The notes under the pieces are model-generated. The model did not search any database and was not told the origin of the DNA. It was given only the letters and a program-made list of their open reading frames with translations. Made by a program: the position numbers and the translations under genes. Positions 7,534 through 14,596 of a DNA stretch of 64,000 nucleotides are shown here, piece after piece. Origin of the DNA: Butyricicoccus intestinisimiae (GTDB taxonomy: Bacteria > Bacillota > Clostridia > Oscillospirales > Butyricicoccaceae); the NCBI RefSeq assembly GCF_018918345.1, contig NZ_JAHLQI010000003.1, positions 124,001-188,000 of the forward strand, given 5' to 3'. Numbering within the stretch: the stretch's first letter is position 1; every line of letters starts with the position of its first letter.

Positions 7534-8499
7534 TTACTTGCTGATGGTAGCCTTGAGTGCATCAATGGAGGTTTCCAGACCAGCCTCCACAGACATGGTC
7601 AGGTCTTCCATCTCCAGAGATACATAACCGTTATAACCCATCATGCGGCAAACCGAGAAGAATTCCTTCCACCACTGCAGGTCACGGCCGCAGCCGACAG
7701 CTACATAGTTCCATGTGCGATCCTTAGAGCACTCTACCGGCAGATTCTCCAGCAGGCCGTCTACGTCAACATTGTAACGCTCCGGACGAGCGTCCTTGCC
7801 GTGTACATAGAAAATCTTGTCGCCCAGTGCGCGAGCAGCTGCAATCGGCTCTGCGCCCTGAATCATCAGGTGGGACGGGTCAAGGTTCAGACCCAGTACG
7901 TCGGAATCTTCGCCGACTACTTCACACAGCTTATTGAAGGTGCGAACGTTGTGAACCAGTGCGCCCGGGAACTCCTCGATGGCAATGCGCTTGACACCGT
8001 TTTCCTTCGCGATGCGGCAGGTTTCCTTCCACCATGCAGCAGCGGTCTCCCACTGATACTTAACGCCTTCCTTCATGTAAGAGAAGCCGTCAAAATCCGG
8101 CCACGAAACGGTAGATACGAACCAGTTCGGGGTCTTATCACCCGGTGCGCCTGCCGGCAGACCGGACATGGTAACAACGGTGTCAACACCCAGCTTGCCA
8201 GCCAGAACCATGGTATCACGCATGGTCTTGGAGTGCTCATGCCCCATCGGGGTGTCGATCAGCGGGTTGCCGGAGCAGTTCAGCGCGGAGATCTCCAGAC
8301 CACGGCTCTTGATTTCCTTCAGGAATGCTTCGCGCTTTGCGTCATCGTTGATATACTCCTCTGCTGACTCGATAAAGTTGCAGCCGCCCCAGCCGCCAGC
8401 AGTCAGCTCAACAGCGTCCAAACCGTAAGCAACGACCTTGTCCAGCATCTCAGTCAGCGGGATCTTGCCAAATACATCGGTACAAATAGAAAGTTTCAT
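7534..8499 (-). CDS. Sugar phosphate isomerase/epimerase (xylose isomerase-like TIM barrel)
   Basis: The 321-residue protein is an AP-endonuclease-2/xylose-isomerase type TIM barrel. It begins MKLSICTDVFGKIPLTEML; probable metal ligands are in IAIEEFP, NLDPSHL, YVHGKD and the terminal SLEMED. Such enzymes isomerise or epimerise keto sugars, and close relatives act on 3-keto-glycosides after an oxidoreductase. The ATG at 8499 was chosen because GGAGG lies 8 bases ahead; the frame remains open for 28 codons upstream without a better site. It is co-transcribed with the Gfo/Idh/MocA gene 65 bases upstream, a pairing that usually means stepwise oxidation and rearrangement of a sugar. The substrate is unknown. 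Confidence 0.87.
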   Translation of the reverse strand: MKLSICTDVFGKIPLTEMLDKVVAYGLDAVELTAGGWGGCNFIESAEEYINDDAKREAFLKEIKSRGLEISALNCSGNPLIDTPMGHEHSKTMRDTMVLAGKLGVDTVVTMSGLPAGAPGDKTPNWFVSTVSWPDFDGFSYMKEGVKYQWETAAAWWKETCRIAKENGVKRIAIEEFPGALVHNVRTFNKLCEVVGEDSDVLGLNLDPSHLMIQGAEPIAAARALGDKIFYVHGKDARPERYNVDVDGLLENLPVECSKDRTWNYVAVGCGRDLQWWKEFFSVCRMMGYNGYVSLEMEDLTMSVEAGLETSIDALKATISK

Positions 8500-8524
8500 C
8501 GGTATATCCTCCAAATTTTGAGAA

Positions 8525-8551
8525 GCTATCGGGGGCAATTGCCCCGATAGC
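8525..8551 (-). other. Intercistronic hairpin between dehydrogenase and isomerase genes
   Basis: A perfect 10-bp stem (8525-8534 with 8542-8551) lies in the 65-base gap. No T-run follows on the minus strand, so it is more likely an mRNA-stabilising or processing element than a terminator. Confidence 0.6.
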
Positions 8552-8564
8552 GAATCTATCAATC

Positions 8565-9743
8565 TTACTTTACGTCTACCCAAACAGCGCCCTTATCAGC
8601 GGACTCTGCGCAAGCATTGATCCACTTGATGCCGTCGATGCCGTGCTCCAGATCCGGATAGATCACGTTCTTCACGGTTTCCTCATCGCCGCGATCCTTC
8701 GCAGCCATAACAACTGCAAAGCGCTTGTACAGGTTGGACCAAGATTCAATCAGACCGGTGTAGTGCAGCGCACCCAGACGCTCATCTTCCTGTGCCATCG
8801 GATCCAGATAATCCATGCCGCGGTACAGCAGCTGCTCCGGCTGACCCTGTACCTGATACTTAACAACGTCCGGATGCATGTCGTTCCACTCCAGAGAAGC
8901 CTTGGAGCCTACGATGCGGATGTGCTGGGAGGACATGTCACCGGCGTTGACACAGGAGCACCACATACGGCCAACTGCACCGTCTTCGTAACGCATCAGC
9001 ACGTAAGCGTTGTCTTCCAGCGGGTAACGGGAACCAACGAATGCCTGACGGTCACACAGAACCTGCTTCAGCTTCTGATCCGGGCAGATGAGCTGAGACA
9101 TGTAATAGGTATGGGTGGACAGGTCGCCCAGAACGAACGCCTTGCCTACCTTGGACGGATCTACGCGCCACTTCTGACCCTCAGACTTTACGTCACCTTC
9201 CGGATCGCAGCCAAAGCCGTGTGCATAGCGCAGGTCGATCATGTTGATCTTGCCCAGCTTGCCGGAGGTTACCATCGCGCGCATCTGCTGCAGCAGTTCG
9301 AAACCGGAGAAGCCATAGGTTACAGCAACGATCTTGCCCTTTTCCTCAGCCAGCTTCTTGATTTCCTCACCCTGCTCTACTTCAAAGAACAGCGGCTTCT
9401 CACAGATAACGTGCAGGCCAGCTTCCAGCGCAGCCTTGGTTACTTCGTAATGCAGGAAGTTCGGAGTTGCTACGTCAACCACTTCGATGCCGTCCTCGCG
9501 CTTTGCCTCTGCTTCGAACATGGTCTTGTAATCCGGATAGCAGCGATCCTCATCCATGCACAGGTTGCGGCCGAACTCCTTGCAGCGCTCTGCGTCTACG
9601 TCGAATGCAGCAGCCTTCAGAACGAAAGAGGTGTTGTCGCGCATTGCGCCCAGACGATGCTTGTAGCCTACCTGAGAGGTCTTGCCTCCGCCTACGATAC
9701 CCCAACGGAACGGTCTGTCAATCAATTTCTCGCCAATGTACAT
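8565..9743 (-). CDS. Gfo/Idh/MocA-family NAD(P)-dependent oxidoreductase
   Basis: The 392-residue protein has an N-terminal Rossmann fold (WGIVGGGKTSQVGYKHR, residues 14-30), the DVATPNFLHYEVTKAALEAG segment, the catalytic-site EKPL motif near residue 117 and a C-terminal alpha/beta dimer domain ending in a TRP-like WINACAESADKGAVWVDV tail. The family oxidises or reduces hydroxyl groups of sugars and inositols with NAD(P). It is the first gene of a two-gene operon with a TIM-barrel isomerase. DgpA-like enzymes that oxidise glycosides at C3 belong to the same superfamily, but I cannot assign this one to that group. AAAGGAAG lies 9 bases before the ATG. Confidence 0.9.
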   Translation of the reverse strand: MYIGEKLIDRPFRWGIVGGGKTSQVGYKHRLGAMRDNTSFVLKAAAFDVDAERCKEFGRNLCMDEDRCYPDYKTMFEAEAKREDGIEVVDVATPNFLHYEVTKAALEAGLHVICEKPLFFEVEQGEEIKKLAEEKGKIVAVTYGFSGFELLQQMRAMVTSGKLGKINMIDLRYAHGFGCDPEGDVKSEGQKWRVDPSKVGKAFVLGDLSTHTYYMSQLICPDQKLKQVLCDRQAFVGSRYPLEDNAYVLMRYEDGAVGRMWCSCVNAGDMSSQHIRIVGSKASLEWNDMHPDVVKYQVQGQPEQLLYRGMDYLDPMAQEDERLGALHYTGLIESWSNLYKRFAVVMAAKDRGDEETVKNVIYPDLEHGIDGIKWINACAESADKGAVWVDVK

Positions 9744-9932
9744 AATAGTTACTTCCTTTCCTGTTTCTCGCTTTGTTTTAAAATAACTTGAATGGTCTCA
9801 ACAAATTCAGAACACTTTTGTTTGGATTATTGCGTGTTTGCTTTTTCTCCCAAGCGAACAGTATCGTCATTTTCAACAAACATTCATGTGTTTATTTGTC
9901 ATTTTTGTTTCTTGTGTTCTTTCTGAAACTAG

Positions 9933-9938
9933 TATAAT
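9933..9938 (+). promoter_or_regulatory. Probable -10 element for the AraC-family gene
   Basis: A TATAAT stands about 80 bases before the AraC ATG. The nearest -35-like sequence, TTGTGT at 9912, is only 15 bases away, so this promoter may need an activator. The rest of the divergent gap 9744-10019 is AT-rich without a clear inverted repeat. Confidence 0.45.
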
Positions 9939-10019
9939 CTAAGAAGTGTAAATGGTAAATACGCGTGGTTGCTATAGAGTTCATCGTATTTGCTTTGAAA
10001 GAAATCGAGGTGCAAAAAA

Positions 10020-10898
10020 ATGAAAAGTGTTGATCCAGGCATTCTCCCGCAGTCCCATTGCTCGACGTTTCAGCCGTCTGAGTTCGCACGGAAGAACCTG
10101 ATTTATATGACTTGGTGCGGGCATTACTACTGTACCGGACAATATTACATGGATCGGGATAGCTATCCGGAAGCACTGCTTCTGTTCGTGCGAAACGGCG
10201 AGATGGATGTCAAATACAACAACAAGGCGTATACCATTCACAAGGGTGATGTCCTTCTGCTCGACTGCGTCAATCCGCACTACTACCGTTCTCACGACGG
10301 AACCGAATTCGTTTACATTCACTTTGACGGCGGCAATTCTCACGCGCTCGTCGACTATGTGATAGAATTAAACGGCGGTCCGGTATTCCGTCAGGACGAA
10401 AATATGGAGATCGGCAAGGAATTATATGAAACTGCGCTCATACACGAAAAAGGCACAGTACAGCCGCCTTTATATATTTCTACATGGATTACGCAACTTT
10501 TATACAAGCTTTCCCTGTCTGCGGTGCCGCCAATCGAAGAAAACGCGCCCATCAGTGAAGCCATTCGTTATATTCTCGCGCATGTCGGAGACCCCATCAC
10601 GCTAGACGATCTGTCTCAACTGACAAACTTCAGTCCGTACTATCTATCGCATCTGTTCAAGAAGCAAACTGGCTACTCCCCCTCCGAGTACATCATCAAC
10701 ACGCGTCTGGAAAAAGCACAGCGCCTGCTGACGCACAGCCGAAAATCCGTGGCAGAAATCGCGTACGAAGTCGGCTACGGCTCCGCGAGCAGCTTTATCA
10801 ACGTGTTCACGCGAAAAGTCGGCTGCACGCCGAAAACCTACCGCACGCAGCAGCAGAGCGGCAACGTACTCGCCAGCAACGACATCGAAATTTTCTAA
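10020..10898 (+). CDS. AraC-family transcriptional regulator of the sugar locus
   Basis: The 292-residue protein has an N-terminal cupin-like sensor (residues 30-110, with the GDVLLLDCVNPHYYRSHDG strand pair) and a C-terminal double helix-turn-helix (residues 185-285: LDDLSQLTNFSPYYLSHLFK, then SVAEIAYEVGYGSASSFINV and FTRKVGCTPKTYR). This domain order is that of sugar-responsive activators such as AraC and RhaR. GAGGTG precedes the ATG by 8 bases. It is divergent from the dehydrogenase-isomerase operon, sharing 276 bases of upstream DNA, and lies next to the sugar-binding lipoprotein gene; it probably activates one or both. Its ligand is not known. Confidence 0.92.
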   Translation: MKSVDPGILPQSHCSTFQPSEFARKNLIYMTWCGHYYCTGQYYMDRDSYPEALLLFVRNGEMDVKYNNKAYTIHKGDVLLLDCVNPHYYRSHDGTEFVYIHFDGGNSHALVDYVIELNGGPVFRQDENMEIGKELYETALIHEKGTVQPPLYISTWITQLLYKLSLSAVPPIEENAPISEAIRYILAHVGDPITLDDLSQLTNFSPYYLSHLFKKQTGYSPSEYIINTRLEKAQRLLTHSRKSVAEIAYEVGYGSASSFINVFTRKVGCTPKTYRTQQQSGNVLASNDIEIF

Positions 10899-10902
10899 AC
10901 GC

Positions 10903-10937
10903 AAAAGACCGAAGCAACTGTGCTCCGGTCTTTTTCT
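10903..10937 (+). terminator. Terminator after the AraC gene
   Basis: An A-rich stem AAAGACCG-AGCA pairs with TGCT-CGGTCTTT around a 4-base loop, followed by TTTTT. Confidence 0.82.
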
Positions 10938-11009
10938 GTCGAGAGTTTGCGCCAAAATTGCGCGGTTCTGCTTTTTATTTATCGGTCTTGCTTTTGCGGT
11001 TTTCCCACA

Positions 11010-11063
11010 TAAAAAGCAGCCGCCGTCATCCTCATCGGGGAATGAGGATGACGAACAGCTGCT
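11010..11063 (-). terminator. Terminator after the sugar-binding lipoprotein gene
   Basis: A very long stem (core 12 bp, 11024-11035 with 11042-11053, extended by AGCAGC/GCTGCT at 11015-11020 and 11058-11063) is followed on the minus strand by TTTTTATG. The stretch 11064-11207 shows nothing further. Confidence 0.78.
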
Positions 11064-11207
11064 ATGCCGCGTTGGTTTGGCTGTTCTAAAATCCCAAGCG
11101 AACAGTCAAAAAATCAAACGTCGAGATGCAGGTTCTAAGAGAATGAGCCTACCATGAAAAGAGAAAATTGAATTATCTGATTGTTAAAAAATGGAGAAGG
11201 ATACCGA

Positions 11208-12245
11208 TTACATGTAATCAGCTACGTTGTCCTTGGTTACCGGCTCAAACGGAATCCAGAAAATCGAATCGCTGTAATCCTTGCCGGAAGTATCCAGTGC
11301 ACCGAGTTCTTCCATACCAGTGCCCAGCTTCTTGCCGTTAATCATGTTGTCCGCAGCAATGACCGCGCCCTTGCCCTGTCCTACCGGATTCTGGAATACG
11401 GTCATAGCCATATCTCCGTCCTGAACAGCCTTTGCGCCGTCAGCCGTGCAGTCGATACCAACGATCGGGAAGTTGATTTCCACACCGGCATCCTTGCACG
11501 CTTCTATTGCACCCAGTGCCATGGCGTCATTGTTCGCAATGATGCAATCAAATTCCTTGCCGGAAGTCAGCAGCGGCTGAATCATTTCCTGTGCAGTCGG
11601 ACGGTCATAGTCCGCAACAACCGGAGCGGAAGCCTCTACCGGATTGATGCCATTGTCCTTGAGCGCCTTGATAACGCCTTCCGAACGCTTGGTGGTAGAA
11701 ACCTGACCCAGTGTGCCCTGAATCATCAGGTACTTCACTTCCTTCTGACCCTTCTGCTTGAAGTAGTTTGCCAGATATTCGCCCTGATAGTAACCGGAGG
11801 TGTCCTCATTGGAACCAACATAGGTTACATTGTCCGCTGCCAATTCGGAATAATTCGTAGGCGGACGGTTTACAAACACAAGGTTCTTTTCGCCCACTGC
11901 ATCAATCAAAGACTGCGTGCCGTCTGCGTCAACCGGCAAACAGATAACCGCTTCCGCGCCGCCATTTACTGCGGTTTCGATGTACTGGATCTGCTTGGAC
12001 GAGTCGTTCTGCGCGTCCTGCGATACAATCTTATAGCCGAGCGGTTCTGCTTCCGCTACCATTGCTTCTTCAATCGACGACATAAACTCATCGCGGGACG
12101 CCATAACGAATGTCAGTTCCGTCAGACCGCCGCTGTTGGAAGCAGCCGAACCGGTATCCTTCGAACCGGAACCGCCGCAGCCTGCCAGCGCGCCGGCACA
12201 TGTCACACCTGCCATCAAAATCGCCATTGTTCGCTTCAGTTTCAT
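11208..12245 (-). CDS. Sugar-binding lipoprotein (periplasmic-binding protein, RbsB-like)
   Basis: The 345-residue precursor has a lipoprotein signal ending LAGC with the lipidated cysteine at 23, a serine/glycine-rich linker, and a two-lobed type I periplasmic-binding domain (TFVMASRDEFMSSIEEAM, AVICLPVDADG, IANNDAMALGAIEA, GIDCTADGAKAVQDG, TVFQNPVGQG). These motifs match ribose/galactose-type binding proteins of ABC importers. No permease or ATPase gene is next to it, so it either uses a transporter encoded elsewhere or serves as a sensor or scavenger. GAGAGGA lies 7 bases before the ATG. It is flanked by its own terminator and a -10 element TATGAT at 12386-12391. Confidence 0.9.
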   Translation of the reverse strand: MKLKRTMAILMAGVTCAGALAGCGGSGSKDTGSAASNSGGLTELTFVMASRDEFMSSIEEAMVAEAEPLGYKIVSQDAQNDSSKQIQYIETAVNGGAEAVICLPVDADGTQSLIDAVGEKNLVFVNRPPTNYSELAADNVTYVGSNEDTSGYYQGEYLANYFKQKGQKEVKYLMIQGTLGQVSTTKRSEGVIKALKDNGINPVEASAPVVADYDRPTAQEMIQPLLTSGKEFDCIIANNDAMALGAIEACKDAGVEINFPIVGIDCTADGAKAVQDGDMAMTVFQNPVGQGKGAVIAADNMINGKKLGTGMEELGALDTSGKDYSDSIFWIPFEPVTKDNVADYM

Positions 12246-12646
12246 CCTTGTTTCCTCTCTTTCTGTTGAGTCACAGATTCATTGTTGCAATGAATAAGGA
12301 GTTTCCAATCTCCGCCGCGGCATGTGCAGAGAAGATTTCTCCTTGCAAAGCAGTTACTTTTTTGAACTGTCTTTCTGTTGCACCTATCATACCAAAGAAA
12401 CGCGATGGTGAACATACGCTTTTTTGTCTCTTTATTCATCGTTTTTGTTATTTTTAGTAAGATTGTTATATTTTTCGCATACTTTTTATCAAATTTGCCA
12501 TTTTATTCACCTTTTTTGTCATATATTTCTTTATGCAAAGTCTTGCATTTCATTATTCTTTGTCTGTTTTTTGTTTGTTTTCCTCGCTTTTATCCATTAT
12601 ACACGAAAATCAGCTTGTAATTTTTTACAATATTCCAATTCTGCTT
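12246..12646. other. AT-rich spacer of 400 bases
   Basis: No gene is supported here. On the minus strand a TATGAT at 12386-12391 preceded by TTGG resembles the other promoters of the sugar locus and would give the lipoprotein mRNA a leader of about 135 bases. The remainder, 12420-12646, is T-rich, low-complexity DNA downstream of spoVAE. Confidence 0.5.
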
Positions 12647-13003
12647 TCAGCTTTTATCCGCCGGCTGAAACAAAATTGCGGTGCACAGGCCGAAAAACAC
12701 GGCAGCAGAAATGCCCCCTGCCGCCGCTCGAACACCGCCGGTAAATGCGCCGAGCAAGCCCTGCTGCGCCACCGCCTGTCTGACACCTTCCGCCAACGTG
12801 CAGCCGAATCCCAGCAGAGGCACAGTCGCGCCTGCACCCGCCCACTGCTTGAACGGCTCATATATCCCTATCGCGGTCAGAACCACACCGAGCACCACAT
12901 AAGAAGTCAAAATACGCGCCGGTGTCAATCGGGTCTTGTCAATCAAAATCTGGCTCAGCGCGCAGATAGTCCCTCCTGTTATAAACGCATAGAAATATTG
13001 CAA
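12647..13003 (-). CDS. spoVAE: Stage V sporulation protein AE (SpoVAEb type)
   Basis: The 118-residue membrane protein has about three or four hydrophobic segments and the family features FITGGTICALSQILIDKTRLTPA at the start and the GAGATVPLLGFGCTLAEGVRQA segment. SpoVA proteins form the inner-membrane channel through which dipicolinic acid enters the forespore and leaves at germination. The start is a TTG at 13001-13003 placed directly after the TAA of spoVAD, with GGGTGAG upstream, so translation is likely coupled. It is the last gene of a three-gene operon, the minimal clostridial spoVAC-D-E set; spoVAA, spoVAB and spoVAF are absent here. Confidence 0.9.
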   Translation of the reverse strand: MQYFYAFITGGTICALSQILIDKTRLTPARILTSYVVLGVVLTAIGIYEPFKQWAGAGATVPLLGFGCTLAEGVRQAVAQQGLLGAFTGGVRAAAGGISAAVFFGLCTAILFQPADKS

Positions 13004-14035
13004 TTAGGACTCACCCTTTCCCACGTGTTCCAATACAGCAGCATGGCAGATGCCGGGAATGCTCTCTCCCTGCTGTACGCTGGTCGGGCTCATCAGCGCT
13101 CCAGTCGCCGCGACAATCACGCGCCGCAGCTCTCCCGCCGCCAATTTCGGCAAAATATGCGCGCACAACACGGATGCCACACAGCCGCAGCCCGAGCCTC
13201 CCGCATGGACATCCTGTTTCTCCGAAAACAGCAGAATCCCGCAGTCCTGATGCTTGTCCGCCAGCACAATGCTGTCGTCCTGCGCCATCGTGCACAGCAG
13301 CCGCGAACCGACGCGCCCCAAATCACCGGTATAAATGACATCATAGTCCCCCGGATGCGTGCCCGTATCACTGAGCAGCGTGCGAATGGTGTTATATGCC
13401 GCCGGTGCCATAGCCGCGCCCATGTTATTGGCATCGGTCACACCCAAATCGCAAATTTTCCCAAAGCAGGCATGCGTCAGGTGCACGGACGCCTGTACGT
13501 CTGCATGGCTTAAAATACAGGCGCCCGCCGCCGTTGCCGTCCATTGGGCAGTCGGCGTGCGCTGTCCGCCATAGGCGAGCGGAAAGCGGTACTGCCGTTC
13601 CGCCGTACAAAAATGCGAGGATGCCGCCGCACACACGCGCTGGGCATAGCCGCCGTCAATCATACAGCCTGCCAGCAGCAGCCCTTCTATCATTGTCGAA
13701 CACGCACCGTACACGCCGAGATATGGCACCTGTGTGCTGCGCGCCGCATAGCTGGATGCAACACACTGACCGAGCAAATCGCCCGCAATCATCAAATCCA
13801 GTGCCAAAACCGGCAGACCGCATTTGTTCGCCGCCAGCCGCACAGCAACCTGCTGCATATGCATTTCTGCCTTCTCCCATGTCGCTTCTCCGCACATGGT
13901 ATCCGGAAACAGTTGGTCAAACTGTGCGCCAAGCGGCCCTTCCTGCTCTTTTTTTCCGCCGACAGCTGCCCACGCGGACAGCATCGGCGGCTGTTCAAAG
14001 GCAATCGTGCTCACTCCCATTCGTTTTCCTATCAT
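13004..14035 (-). CDS. spoVAD: Stage V sporulation protein AD
   Basis: The 343-residue product has the thiolase-like fold of SpoVAD: the start GVSTIAFEQPPMLSAWAAVGGKKEQEGP, the nucleophile-elbow-like YGACSTMIEGLLLA near residue 125, the RQYRFPLAYGGQRTPTAQWT segment, CFGKICDLGVTDANNMGAAMAPAA and the C-terminal GESIPGICHAAVLEH. SpoVAD binds dipicolinic acid and lies on the outer face of the channel. The ATG at 14035 follows a GAGGAGG by 5-7 bases; the reading frame stays open far upstream but has no ribosome site there. It begins 10 bases after spoVAC. Confidence 0.93.
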   Translation of the reverse strand: MIGKRMGVSTIAFEQPPMLSAWAAVGGKKEQEGPLGAQFDQLFPDTMCGEATWEKAEMHMQQVAVRLAANKCGLPVLALDLMIAGDLLGQCVASSYAARSTQVPYLGVYGACSTMIEGLLLAGCMIDGGYAQRVCAAASSHFCTAERQYRFPLAYGGQRTPTAQWTATAAGACILSHADVQASVHLTHACFGKICDLGVTDANNMGAAMAPAAYNTIRTLLSDTGTHPGDYDVIYTGDLGRVGSRLLCTMAQDDSIVLADKHQDCGILLFSEKQDVHAGGSGCGCVASVLCAHILPKLAAGELRRVIVAATGALMSPTSVQQGESIPGICHAAVLEHVGKGES

Positions 14036-14045
14036 GATGACCTCC

Positions 14046-14489
14046 TCACGCACCGCCGAATATTGCCAGCACAACGCCATACACGATAGACGCACTGATG
14101 CCGTACACGAGCACCGGTCCGGCGATGGTAAACATCTTTGCCGCCGTGCCGAGCACCAAGCCCTCACTTTTAAATTCCAGCGCCGGCGCTGCAACGGAAT
14201 TGCTAAATCCTGTAATCGGCACCAAGGTTCCCGCTCCCGCATGTTTGGCGAGCTTTTCATACACATGCAGTCCGGTAAGCAGGGCAGACAGCGCAATGAG
14301 TGTGATAGATACGGCTGTGCCTGCGTCGCTTTCATCCAGTCCCGCCATTTGCCAAAAAACAAGAATGCCCTGTCCCAACGCACAGATGCCGCCGCCGACG
14401 GCAAACGCCCACAGCATATTCTTTCCAAGCGGTGATTTTTTGCAGCTGCGCTGTATCATTTGGTTGTACTGTTCCGGTGTCGGCTGCAT
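14046..14489 (-). CDS. spoVAC: Stage V sporulation protein AC
   Basis: The 147-residue membrane protein contains the family motifs SPLGKNMLWAFAVGGGICALGQG near the N-terminus and KHAGAGTLVPITGFSNSVAAPALEFKSEG in the middle, with four or five hydrophobic segments. SpoVAC is the mechanosensitive channel subunit for dipicolinic acid movement. The ATG at 14489 has GGAGGG 7 bases upstream; upstream in-frame codons lie in the promoter. A forespore promoter with exact sigma-G consensus lies 25-55 bases before the start, so the operon should be made late in sporulation. Confidence 0.92.
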   Translation of the reverse strand: MQPTPEQYNQMIQRSCKKSPLGKNMLWAFAVGGGICALGQGILVFWQMAGLDESDAGTAVSITLIALSALLTGLHVYEKLAKHAGAGTLVPITGFSNSVAAPALEFKSEGLVLGTAAKMFTIAGPVLVYGISASIVYGVVLAIFGGA

Positions 14490-14513
14490 ACCAATCCCTC
14501 CGTTTCTCTGCAT

Positions 14514-14543
14514 TAGTATGCACCGCTTTCCGGCGATCCATGC
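14514..14543 (-). promoter_or_regulatory. Sigma-G-type forespore promoter of spoVAC-D-E
   Basis: Read on the minus strand, GCATG (14539-14543) and CATACTA (14514-14520) are 18 bases apart. Both fit the published Bacillus sigma-G pattern GHATR-N18-CATNHTA at every specified position, and spoVA is a classical sigma-G target. Confidence 0.8.
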
Positions 14544-14547
14544 ACAA

Positions 14548-14581
14548 AAAAGTGACTGCGGCAATTTTGCCGCAGTCACCC
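14548..14581 (-). terminator. Terminator after glgA
   Basis: A perfect stem GTGACTGCGGCAA/TTGCCGCAGTCAC with a 2-base loop is followed on the minus strand by TTTTTTG. It ends the glgA transcript just upstream of the spoVA promoter. Confidence 0.88.
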
Positions 14582-14596
14582 AAACAATTTCTTATT

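Noticed and set aside
10020-12245. A complete ABC sugar importer operon
   Set aside because: Only the binding protein is present; no permease or ATP-binding gene is found on either side.
12378-12744. Hydrophobic plus-strand open frames in the T-rich spacer
   Set aside because: Phe-rich peptides are expected from T-rich DNA; no start signal or family.
14036-14428. An N-terminal extension of spoVAD
   Set aside because: It would overlap spoVAC almost completely and shows no conserved sequence; the ATG at 14035 follows GAGGAGG.
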